Shown here: in pieces, positions 38,055 through 49,170 of the stretch
Layout: the number at the start of each line of letters is the position of its first letter
Position numbering within the stretch: position 1 is the first letter of the stretch
DNA from: Crotophaga sulcirostris
Taxonomy: Eukaryota; Chordata; Aves; Cuculiformes; Crotophagidae
DNA length: 64,000 nucleotides
Assembly (NCBI GenBank): GCA_013397455.1
Contig: VYZB01000116.1
Span: forward strand, 2,281,073 to 2,345,072
Direction of reading: 5' to 3'
Notes under the pieces: model-generated
What the model saw: only the letters and a program-made list of their open reading frames with translations
The model's database searches: none
Told to the model about the DNA's origin: nothing
Translations under genes and position numbers: made by a program

Positions 38055-38395
38055 AATCATAGACTCATAGAATCACAGAATGGTTTGTGCTGGAAGGGAC
38101 CTTAAAGCCCATCCAGTTCCAACCACCCTGCCATGGGCAGGGACACCTCCCACTGGATCAGGGGGCTCAAAGCCCCATCCAACCTGACCTTGAGCATCTC
38201 CAGGGATGGGGCAGCCAGGACTTCTCCAGGCAACCTGTGCCAGTGCCTCAGCACCATGACAGGATAAAGTTTCTTCCTAATATCTAACCTAAAGCTCCTC
38301 TCTTACAGCTTAAAACCAATACCCCTTGTCCTATCACTGTACACCCTGATGAAGAACCTCTCAGCAGATTTCTTGTAGGTCCCCTTCTTGTACCC
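38055..38395 (-). mobile_element. CR1 LINE, 5'-truncated copy next to the CD2AP promoter
   Basis: Left end AATCATAGACTCATAGAATC, then 'GGTTTGTGCTGGAAGGGACC', 'CCATGGGCAGGGACACC' and 'TTTCTTCCTAATATCTAACC'. About 340 bp. Its 3' end points at the CpG island and lies about 480 bp upstream of the CD2AP ATG, so it is in the same orientation as the gene. Confidence 0.94.
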
Positions 38396-38447
38396 ACTCC
38401 TGACTGCCCCACTGTTGCTTCTCAGGCCCATTTGAGGAGACCCACAC

Positions 38448-38948
38448 CCATCTCAAAGAATCAATGCCCCCTTCCCACCCCAACTCACAGAAGTGATACC
38501 CTCTTCCCTTTTCCACCCCAAATCAGACAAGCGATGCCCCCTTTCCAGCCAGCCTCACAGAAATTATTCTTCCTTCCCACCTCAACTCAGAGAAATGGTG
38601 TCCTCTTCCCACCCAAACTCATAGAAGCAATGCTTCCTTCCCATCCCATCTCAGAGAAGCGCTAGCCCCTTCCCACCCCACCTCACAGAAGCGATGCCCC
38701 TTCCCATCCCACCTCACAGAAGAGATGCCCCCTTCCCACCCAAACTCACAGAAGCAATTCTTCCTTCCATCCCATCCCATCTCAGAGAAGCCATATCCCC
38801 TTCCCACCCCACCTCACAGAAGCGATGCCCCCTTCCTTCCCCACTCACAGAAGTGATGGCCCCTTCCCACCCCGACTCACAGAAGCAATGCCGCCTTCCC
38901 TTTCCCACCCCACCTCACAGGAGTGTTGCCTCCTTCCGCTTCCCAGAT
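38448..38948. repeat. Minisatellite, about 15 copies of a ~33-bp unit
   Basis: The unit is approximately TTCCCACCCCACCTCACAG followed by AAGCGATGCCCC. I counted fifteen copies by the recurring CTCACAGAAG core, with variable spacing (about 31-36 bp) and substitutions between copies, so it is diverged rather than freshly expanded. It starts about 50 bp beyond the CR1 at 38055-38395. Being free of stops in several frames, it produces spurious repeat peptides such as FCEVGWEG on the minus strand. Confidence 0.93.
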
Positions 38949-39391
38949 GGGGCAGTGGCCCTGTCCTCAACATCTGCACCCACAGCTTCCCGGGGGGAAG
39001 GAGTTGCCACAGGGCTCCACAACCCTACAGCAAAACCCCTGTTCTCAGGCTGCCATAAGTGCCCAGGGGCTTCCCCACCTCGTGCCGCAGTAGCCTCCTG
39101 GCTCTAGACCTTATCCAAAAACCACCCACCCTGGGATCATTTTGGGAAGCCCCTTTTGGGCAGAGAACGTGGGATTCCTGAGGTTTGGGGATGGTTCTGG
39201 CTGCAGGGGCCAAGCCATTCCTCCAGGCTCAGGGATGTGATAATTGTGGTGGGGAGTACAGTGGGCATGGCTTCATGGCCTTCAGTGCTGCTAATCTCGT
39301 GTGCATGTTTGTGGGCTTGTGCATTTTTGGGGGGGGGGGGGGAGTTTATAGAGTCAGAATATTTTTTCTTGCTTTTTTTTTTTAACTTAAG
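38949..39391. other. Unique sequence between minisatellite and CR1, with a G14 run
   Basis: Non-repetitive flank without a supported gene. It contains a homopolymer of 14 G at 39329-39342, likely length-variable and possibly a sequencing-error site, followed by a T-rich run near 39361-39383 that abuts the next CR1. Confidence 0.7.
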
Positions 39392-39873
39392 AATCATAGA
39401 ATCGTTAAGGTTGGAAAAGACCTCTAAGATCAAGTCCAACCATCAACTCAACACCACCATACCTACTTAAACCATGTCCTGAAGCGCCACCTCTCCACTT
39501 TTTTTTGAACACCTCCAGGAACGGTGGCTCCACCACTTCCCTGGGAAGCCTGTTCCAGTGCTTCACCACTCTTTCACTAAAGACATTTTTCCAGATATCC
39601 AATCTAAACCTCCCCTAGCACAACTTGAGATGATTTCCTCTCATCTTATCGCCTGTTGCCTGGGAGAAGAGCCCAACACCCTGTCACCTCCTTTCAGGTA
39701 GTTGTAGAGAGCAATAAGGTCTCCCCCCAGTCTCTGCTTCTCCAGGCTAAACAATCCCAATTCCCTCAGCCACTCCTCATAAAACTTGTGCTCCAGACCT
39801 TTCACCAGCCTCATTTCCCTCTGGACACACTCCAGCAGCTCAGTATCTTTCTTGTACTGAGGGGCCTGAGACG
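39392..39873 (-). mobile_element. CR1 LINE, 5'-truncated copy
   Basis: Left end AATCATAGAATCGTTAAGG, then 'GGTTGGAAAAGACCTCTAAG', 'CACCTCCAGGAACGGTGGC', 'TCTCCAGGCTAAACAATCCC' and 'GTACTGAGGGGCCTGAGA'. About 480 bp, well preserved. On the minus strand the fragment still reads [20 protein letters not shown], the conserved end of the CR1 ORF2, in a short open frame (39641-39892). Confidence 0.95.
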
Positions 39874-42800
39874 TACTTTTAAAAGTGTTCAAAGCTATAT
39901 CAGGCTGCCACTGTTTACGTTTTTGTGGGAAACTTGGGAATGAGCAAAAATGACTACTTAGAACTAAACCAACTTAAAGAAAAAAACAGTGACCCTGAGG
40001 CCAAAAGGACAAGTAAACATGGTCTGGTTTTGATGAAAATCAGGGAATATAACGCAGCAGGGCTCTCTGAAATGAAAATATTCTGTCTTCCCTGCTGCAG
40101 ACATCCTTTTATGAGTGGTTCAAAATGAGCCATTTCAGCCAAGCTCAGGACAAAATTAGCCTAAAAAGAATGTCAAGTATTTCCAGGAGTCAGCTTTTGC
40201 TTAGCATCTTTCTCATGGAATATAAACAGAAAATGAGTCAGATAATGCCTGCTGAAAACAAAATGTGAAGTCTATGGTTAGAAACGAGCATATGCCATAT
40301 TGTAGTATGATATTTTATCTCCTTCACAGTACTTGGAGGAAGAATGTGTTTCCAGTTCTCCTGACAGCACAACTGGAAATGTACAAGTGATAGTGAGATC
40401 TTCCCTGAAGCAGGTATAGCATTTAGCTTTCATAAATGGTCCCATCATACTCCCCTTAAGAAGAGATTCTATTTTGTTTAAAAATACAACCTTTTCCCCT
40501 CCCAAATTTACAATTGTTGATAGCAAAAGGAAATTTGTGGCAGAAAGGAAACATCATTCTTAAAGTCACTCCCAACAAAAATTCAGAAAATAACTTCCAC
40601 GAGGATGAATTATCCTCATCTGTCTTCTCTGTATTTTTTTCCACTTCCTCTGAAGCGCTTCATGCTAAAAAAAGGGTAAAGGATGAAAGGAATTATGAAT
40701 TTGATCTGCTGTAGCAATTTTTACCTTTCTAAGCCCTGCCACAAGGCTAAGTATGCATGTATGAGAGGTCACAAATAAAATATTCATAGACTTTACAGAG
40801 AGTTCAAGGAGCTCCATGTAGCCTTCTTTCAGGAAGCTGGTCTCAACAAGAGCAAAAGCTCATTCCTCTTTATTTAAGTATCCTTACTACCTCTAGATCA
40901 GCTCTGAATATTCATGCTGACATACAGCTACCTTTGCCCCCCTCTTCAGTCTAGAACATGCTAGAATGCAAAGCACTGATTCTCAGTTCTTACACTGTGG
41001 AGTAGCAGGACGCTGGCCTTTTGACCTTTTCTGTCTTTTACATCTCCTTTTCAATACTAGAGAGTCAGAAATGGGATGGTGCCCGAGGGAGCCCCATGAC
41101 TGCTGACCCCAAAGTCTTTTTCTCTCTGGGCGACTGGCAGCAATGCTGCTAGATCCATGATCTGCAGCCCCATGATCTGCAGTTTTCTGGTTTGCCCATG
41201 TCTAAAACTGGTTCTTTTTTAGGGCTTTGGTCTGTGAGTGATGTGGCATTGAACAGTTGTAACTGCCTCATGCTTCACTGAGTTTGACAAGACTTCACTG
41301 CAGTGAGTTTTGCAAAAATGCAGGCATCCTCTCATGTGTAAATGAAAGCAGCATAGGGACTCATATTTAGCATATTTATATGAGTTGGCAATTATAATGC
41401 ATATAAGGAAACAACATCTGTACTAGGCTATTAATTATTAACTATTATGGCTCAACCGTTAAGCCTTGTGACTACTTCGTTTCTTTTCTATATGTTCTAT
41501 GGCTGATGTCATGTGCTAAATGCTTATTTACTAATAATTACCTATCTACATTAGTTCCTTCCTCACTTTCCACTTTAAGAAAAGCAGAAAACATTTAATT
41601 AGCCATTTCTGCTTGGATATTATGCATTGATTGGTATTTATACAGTCCTTTGAAAATATAGTCTTCCTGTTTTACTGACAGATATACAGGGAACACTGGA
41701 TCTTGCTTTTTAATCAATCATTTTTTTCAGTTCAAGCAGAATGTAGAGCACTGGTATTCTCACTCTATGAAATCATAAAAGTGAATATTTGTTTCAAGGT
41801 ATTTTCAAATCCAATTAGTTTCCCCAAAATAACTGTGATAAATTTCTCCTCAGGCAGAATTTGTTCACCAAAACTTTTTAAAATGAAATATTAGCTTTTT
41901 AAATGCTTTGTGATTGAATGGAATATCTGAATTTATTGCTTGCTTTTAAGAGAGGAAGAGTTGTGGCATGTTCACAGATCAAGAAAATATTCACTGTTAG
42001 TGTTACTAACTGCCATCATTTTATTTTACAAGAGAGGTCATTGTTTAAAGCCTGGTATGTAGGCTTATAACAAAAAATAAGAATGATACAATTTATCACC
42101 ACTGGATATGGGGTTTTTTTCTCTCACAAAAAAAATATAATAATGATAAGACTCTTTTCCTAGTAGTGCTACACTTGAACTTCTTTGCCACTGTGGTAAT
42201 CTTAAAATTACTCGGTTACTTCCAAATAAAGAAACCTAAACCCAGAACTTTAGGCCTTCTCCCTAGAGTGCAAAAAATAAAGGAACTGACTTTTTTTTCA
42301 AACAAAAATCGTATCAGCTGTTACCAAATTATGGTTTCATGCACATTTGAGTGGCGTATGTGCTGCAATAATTGTACATTCCCCTTTAACCAGATAGTTT
42401 GTTCCCAAACATTCCAGCCGAGTCCATTTTTCATGCTTTCAGTACTCTTTTGCATTTTTCATGACGGCAGCTTCTTGCACAATAATACTCATATAAATTG
42501 ACTGGATGCATAGAGCCTCTAGCACTACAGAGATAAACAGTCTTGATTGTAAAATTTCACCTTTCACTTTCAGTGGCAGTTCTTGTTAGGTAACATAACG
42601 TTATTAAAAACAACAGATTTGTGTTTCAGAGGTTAAGAAAATATTTAGATGAGAAAACTCCCTCTGCTGGTGTGAAGAAGTGGCAGATACATTTCATTTT
42701 AAAAAATACATGTGGGAAAATATTCCTTCAGCATGTGCAGTATTTTTCCCTTCACTGGATACTCATTGGAGAGTGAATCTGCTTATTCCACAGAATGAAG

Positions 42801-45800
42801 CATTTTTTCATAAAAAAAAAAGGAGAAAGTATAAATACATAGAGCAGTTGTTTTATAAATAAAAGCTGTATCGAAAGGTAGATTGTCAAGGAGGGGGCAA
42901 ATTAATCCTACACACTAACATTTAATCCTATCATTTCATTTAACTATTGTGGTGGGACTTTATTTTAAGAAGGAAAACAAACCTTGTCTTTCTTTTCTTC
43001 CTACCTCCCTGCAGATGCTTCATTTTGCGGCATCTCAAGATATATGCAGGGCTCTTCGAAAGACTGTGGAGTAATGAAGTAATTTTAAGATTACCTTTTG
43101 CAACTACAGCACAGCTCCCTCTATCAAAGAAAAGTGCAACTCATCATTCTTGCAAATTGTTAAAGGAGGACAAAATGCTGTGTCACTATTGACAGCTGGT
43201 AATACTAAGGAATTTGGGGTGCCAGTTTTCAGGCCATGGAAAGAATCATGCACTAGTGCCATATTTTTCAAACTGTGGAGTGTGGATCACTGATGAACTA
43301 TGAGAACTCTGGAGCTGGTCTGCAAAATAACTGAAAATGGCTTTGTAAACCAACTACACTTCCATTCTCACACATCAAGCAAGCAACCAAAATGAGGGAA
43401 ATCATATGAACTCTGGAAGTTAATCCTAATTTTATTTGTCTTTAACTGGAAAGTGTTGTGGCAGCACCACAAAAATGGTTTGTTGATTTTATTGATTAAG
43501 TTCTTGATTGAAAAGTTTGAGGAACATCAGCCAGCGGAAAAACATTCCTTTTGTTCTTTGTTTCAAGTTTAACTACTCTTGATCTATTATTTTTTCCATT
43601 TATATCAACATCTTTAATCAATCCCATTCTCCCCTACATAATGCGTTTTAGCCTTGACTAGCAAGTATTGTTTTTTCCCTTGTTTTATTCTTTTGCCTCA
43701 TGCTAAAAACTCCTATGCCTTATTCCATTTTGCTGGGCTGAGCACAAAACAGGGAGTGAGGACAAGCTTCAGTTCTGTGGCCTCATTTTGTTGTATTAAG
43801 CCACATCCTTCAAATAGGACCCAATGTTGATTAAAACATTATTGTTGATGACAGCTTGTGCTGTAATAAATACTTTTAAAGTCCTGGATGAAGTATTAGA
43901 AATGTTGCTTCTGTAGTACAGGTATGAAATACAGTACATGTATTGTACTGTTGAATCTGAAAGAAAATAATTGAGGGAGAGGTAGGTGTATCTGAAATTC
44001 AAAGCTAAGTATAGGCAACAATTAATCATGAGGCTATTATAACAGTGATGCGAAAGAGAGGTTGACGGCATCTATTACGTTTTTTCTTTGATGTCTCTTC
44101 TGAGGATTTGTTTCATTTATACAGGGCTATTGCAACTAATTAATACAAAGCTGTAAACAGTAGGGAGTTTGTGGAGAAACTCTGTCTGTGTCATGCTGAT
44201 AAAAAGCATTTCACGTGGACATGTAGCCATTAATGGTATAACCATATGTGTAACCATACCTGTAGTTTCAAACATATTGTGTTTGATTTAAATGCAGGAG
44301 AGTTTTCATCTCCACTGTTTGGTTGTACTACATCACCCTGTACTTTAAGCAAGAAGTAGATAAAAGCAAACTGAGCTTATTACTGGCATATTTATTTTTT
44401 CTAAAAAAAGCAACCACTTTCCACCTTCATTTTTAGGTACATTTGCCCTTTTGCATTTGTATTAAGTCCCTTTGGCAGCCACTGTTTGGGATTTCCTTAT
44501 ATTACCATCTAGCACAAAGAAATCTCTTCTTCAGGGTCCAATGGGCTAACGGTTTCCTTCGGCAGCTGAATAAATCAACAGCTGTGGCCTTCAGCCACTT
44601 TGTCTTACCAAAATAAAAGTAACTGAAAAACTGCTGGTTGTTGTAACAGTTCTCACACATGCTCCAAGAGGGGAATAAGAAGCCTTTTCTCTGCAGAAAC
44701 AACTTGACACAAAATGTACGGTATTAGTAATGTCAGTAACAGCAATGTATTTCTCATTACAATGATCTAAAGATAAAAGGTTTGCTCAAAATGTAATGTT
44801 TTATTAAAGCATTTGATATCCTATCACTGTAAATGCACACGTTATACGTTAGGGTGCATTTCTGTGTCGCAGGTAAGATGATAGTGTCAACTGAACATGC
44901 TCTTGTATTTAAACGTCAGTCATTGATTACAGCACAACCCCTTTGTGCTGTAAGTGTGGTGCCAAAAACCACCTGAGTCACTGCCACCACAATTGGAAAC
45001 TGCCATTCTGACACCGAACTCTTTTTAGCTCTCTTGTTCTAGTGTTAGTTTTAGTGCTCATCTGATGGTTTTGCTCAGGCAGTTCAGCTTCCAAATCCAG
45101 CTGAAAATTTTTAAAGCAGGGAATTTTTAAGTCTTCAGAACAGTTTGGACTTGCAATTAAACTATGTTCAACTGTAATTTTTAAAATTCCAAATCAAACC
45201 ATTCAAGCACCAAAAAGACTGATCAGGAGCAGAAAGTTTGCACATATCTCTGGCACTCAGGGAACTATTCTGAGTCTGATTATCTTGGGTTTTTTTGTGG
45301 TTTTACTGTGTTTGTTTTTTTTAAATGGAAGTACAGCAAAGCCACACCCCGCAGACTCCAGGATGTGAAGACACAATATTCTCTATAGTGATATGCCTTT
45401 TGGAGAAGGGAATGTGTGGTTGGTTACCTGTGTGTTTACATTCTCCTGTATTGATTTTTCAAAGCTGACAGTGCAATGAGTAGTGAGTTTTCATCAATAT
45501 TACTGTCTTTAATAGAGAGGTCAAGACAAAGGAGTGCAAACATACTTGTCTATCACTTCAGGCTTTAAGCTTAACACAATGCCTCTTCTCTCTTCATTTT
45601 CAAACAATGTAAGCTTGTCATTAATTTTCTTGAAAGCAGCAGTCTTTTGGGGAATGCTGTTCAGCCACTTTTGAGTTTATAAACAGCATTCCCAAGGGCA
45701 GGCTGTACGTCTTTGGAATCGCCAGAGTTGACCCAATATCCACTGTTTAGAAAATTCTGTAATAAAATACTTCTTCCCCTGAGAATTACACACCTCCGCC

Positions 45801-48699
45801 TTCAGTTATACGACTCTAGGATATGTTGCTATGATCCATAAATGGTTTTGTAAGGTGTATAACAATTTTCAGGAAGCTACTGAATTTTACAAAAGAGTTG
45901 ATTTCCTGCATTTTCAATTCTGAAAGTCATCAAGTAAATTACAACTGACGAAACCATTAGGCATTACTGCAGAGAAAATATTACCTAGATCAAGAAAGAA
46001 CACACACTTCTCCCTCCCCATCCCCAGACAAACCAAACCCTATCAGTTATGCCTGTTTAAAAAAGTCAGAATTGTGATTGGATCTAATAAATATGAAATG
46101 TATTCAATTAGAAGGGTTAGCTCTCATCTTAGTAAAGTACTTCTGCCTGTGAAGGAGGGCCCCTTGGCAGAGCTTTGGAGGCTTTCACTGATTATTTTTT
46201 GTTGTTGTCACGCAGAGTAAGAACTTAGATATTTATCTACATTCCTGCAGGCTTGTATATCTTCTCCCTTGGGGTATTGATGCCTGCTGCCAACAATGCA
46301 CATCAGGTTTTCTAGAGACAGAGAGCTCAGCCTAACACAAACTGAGCATTTCAGAAGCACCTGATTGCTTACTATTTTCCCTCCTAAGAAGTATTGGGGA
46401 TTTTTCATTTTACCAGAGCATATTCCCACAAAAAAAGCGCAGAAGATGAGTTTTCTGTTTCACTCGCAGGCTACAAGTGGAAATTTTGCCTCTCTATTTC
46501 CACTTAAGGAGTGGAAAAGCAGCTCCTGTTCCCCTTTCAGAGACAATGAAGTTAGAGAGGCAAACAGAAGGCTGGATTCATGTCTTGACAAGTTTTTCAG
46601 TTCCCATTTTAGGTGGGACAGAGAACTGAGATTATTTCTACTTTTCCCAATTAAGGTGCAAAGAATTGTAGGTTTTTGTGCGTGTGTGCAGTCAGAGGAA
46701 AACACCATGCAGAAGTTAATTGTACAGAATAGTTTGTTGCATTTCTTTGGACGTGCATTTGCCCACCAGAAAGTGCAAAGGAGGATGTGTGACAGAAAAG
46801 GGGAATGGGGTCCAGAAACAGTATCTGAGTTGCCGAAATATGCTCATAAAAAAGAGTGTTCGTCTAAGGAAACAACAATTAACTAATGAATGAGTTGATT
46901 AACCATAGACGTAGGCATGGATAATTCCTAGTTTACCTACCAAAAGTTGAATCCTTTAGCCGGCACCCTCCCAAAAAACACCCACTGAGGGAACAGTTTG
47001 CAGACACAATGTTTTCTATTCTTTTTCAGTTCTCCATCTGTGTTACTTCCAGCCCAGACTACTTGAAAGTCAGCATCCCTTCTTGAATCTACTTAATCCT
47101 TATGACTTGGGCCCTCACATCAAATTCCTTCCTTTTTAGAAATTCCAGTTTATAATTGTTCCAGAGCTCCTGCTGTACTTGGGAACTCCCAGTCTCTCTT
47201 CATGACCTTTTGTCACAAACCATAGCAAAAACAATAGTTTTGTTTAGACGCCCTGGTCTGCTAAAATACCGTATTTTTTTCAGAGTGAACTCTTAAAAAA
47301 CAGGGTTGGTCTGATATAGGGACAGATGGTAACATAGGATTGGTCACAGGCAATTTCCTGTCTCAGACACTTTCTACATCAATTAATCAAAGCTCTCTCG
47401 TGGTAAATCAGAATTCAAAAACTTATCCTTATTCCACTTTCTAACAATTCTTGTGATAAACATTTTGGAAAACACTTGTTTCTGAAAAAAAATGTTTCAA
47501 ACATCCTATGTTTTTCTTTCAGTGTTTATATTTGCCTCATGACATGTCCATAATGACCTGACTTAGTTCTTTTAAGCCGTTCTCTGACAACCCAGCTGGC
47601 TGCTCTGTGATCCATTTTCTTCTCAGTGCATGAAAGATCAAAGTGCCAAAGCCTCAAAATCTTCCATTCTTTCTGACTAGCTCTACTCCTATGTTTTTAT
47701 ACTGGAACATTTAGTTATTTGAGAGCTAGTGGTCAAAAAGGACACAGGAACACCCACATATGAAACCCACCCTTATTACAATGTTTAGAAAAGTGCTAAT
47801 GTCCACCTGGAACGTTTAGAAAAGTGCAGCATGGTCTGTCTCATGCCATTTCAGTCTCTGACTGGAATATTCTTTTGAATTTTAACATAAACAGTGAAGA
47901 GAGGGTCATTTCAGCTGATTTTAACTGCAGGCTTCAGCTGATCTCCTGGTGCAGATTCACTTGACAACCTGCGGAAAGGAAGAAGCAGGCACTGATAGGA
48001 GGAATCAAGGCACCCTTCATCACATCCTAAAATAAGTGCATAAGATATGAGTGATACAAACCCTGGAGAGGTGCCAGCATCTCCCCAGTGGTTGTGGAGG
48101 GAAGCCACACAACTAGCTTAGACTTCAATGACTGAAGTTTGATAAAGCAAATATCATCATTAGAACAGATAGATATGTATTCTTCTTGCAGCATCTCTGT
48201 ATTATTTTTACCTTTAACTTTTGCTATTAAAATATTTCCTTTGCAAACAAAGACAACTGTGCAGTTTGGACAATGTAGAGTTAGATTTATTCGGAGATTA
48301 CTTCATATACCCAAAAGTGAGACAAGACACAGCTGCTTAAAGAGGAAGTCTTGAACTGGAAAGAAAGTAATAAAATACTGACCTAATCCAACTATGCTCC
48401 TTCTATTTTTAAGCCTCTTGGTTTGAAAGACAGAAGTTCAACATGCAAGGTACTGCCCTGGTCCTGAGTTTAAGCTAATGGTGAGAAGTTAAATGTTCAA
48501 AAGGGTAGATGTTGAGAAGAAAAATCAGCATAGTAATTGGCTGTACCCTCTAACATGATACAGCCACAAAAATGACAATATGGTTCGTCAATTTATCAGG
48601 AGAGGTGTTTCCATTTTATATGGAAATGCTGATATAATCATTTAGCCAGTAAGACCGACTCTTGAAAAATGAATGCAAAGACCACATTCAAGAAGAGTA
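39874..48699. other. Gene-free flank upstream of CD2AP
   Basis: AT-rich unique sequence. I see no exon with plausible splice sites, no RNA gene and no clear mobile element. Items of note are a doubled CCATGATCTGCAG at 41155-41182, a perfect 11-bp hairpin at 44927-44953 and the longest chance open frame of the window at 46365-46886, which resembles no protein I know. Confidence 0.6.
44927..44953. other. Perfect inverted repeat (11-bp stem, 5-base loop)
   Basis: TTACAGCACAA (44927-44937) and its exact reverse complement TTGTGCTGTAA (44943-44953) flank a CCCCT loop. It is too short for a microRNA precursor as it stands because pairing breaks down outside the stem. Function unknown. Confidence 0.7.
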
Positions 48700-49005
48700 A
48701 ATACAGCTTGGAACAGGTACAGAAAAGGATCATCTGAATCATGTTGGAAGGTGAGCAGTCTCAAAAAGGTTGTTTAGTTTCAGAAAACAAAGACTGAGAA
48801 GGGCAGGACTTGCTCTCTGTAAAGACATCTGTAGGGAGATCTGAGGGAGAGGAAATGACCTAAGCTTACAAGCAGCACTGCTCAGAATCAATGGACACAA
48901 TATGGCAGTGGATATGCTCAGAGTCAAAACTTGAAAGGAAATATTACTGCGGAGCACAGCCATATTCTGGAACAACATTCGCACAGGAGTTTGGAAAGAA
49001 GTGAC
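48700..49005 (+). mobile_element. Old, degraded CR1-like LINE fragment
   Basis: Blocks in the order of the CR1 ORF2 end and 3' part are recognisable: 'TTGTTTAGTTTCAGAAAAC', 'GGACTTGCTCTCTGTAAAG', 'GAGGAAATGACCTAAGC' and 'TCTGGAACAACATTCGCAC', equivalent to the LFSLEKRR, DLI-LY, GN-LKL and HWNRLP coding stretches. Many substitutions and frameshifts make this much older than the other copies. Subfamily not determined; boundaries approximate. Confidence 0.65.
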
Positions 49006-49102
49006 TTTAATGGTTCTTGCTTATTTTATGTAATGGATTATTATTATGTGGTTTGCTTTACTAGCAGGGAAAAAGACTTGATTACATTATTTCCAAAGTT
49101 CA

Positions 49103-49170
49103 TGTATGTACATACACACATATATGTATGTATGTTTGTGTGTATGCAAGCATGTCCTGCATGTACATAC
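49103..49170. repeat. TATG/ACAT-rich simple repeat
   Basis: Mixed ATGTATGT, ACACATAT and TGTGTATG units with the near-palindrome ATGTATGTACATACA. Imperfect microsatellite. Confidence 0.7.

Noticed and set aside
38619..38908. Repeat-rich peptides (FCEVGWEG-type) on the minus strand
   Set aside because: They are translations of the ~33-bp minisatellite, with no start context, splice sites or relation to known proteins.
46365..46886. The longest N-free open frame in the window (plus strand, 173 codons)
   Set aside because: It resembles no protein family, has no splice or promoter context, and by rough estimate one such frame is not surprising in six frames of 64 kb. Only expression or conservation data could rescue it.
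47905..48110. Segment that looked possibly like an old repeat or exon (GTGCCAGCATCTCCCCAGTG block)
   Set aside because: I could not match it to a family and found no splice-bounded reading frame with meaning.
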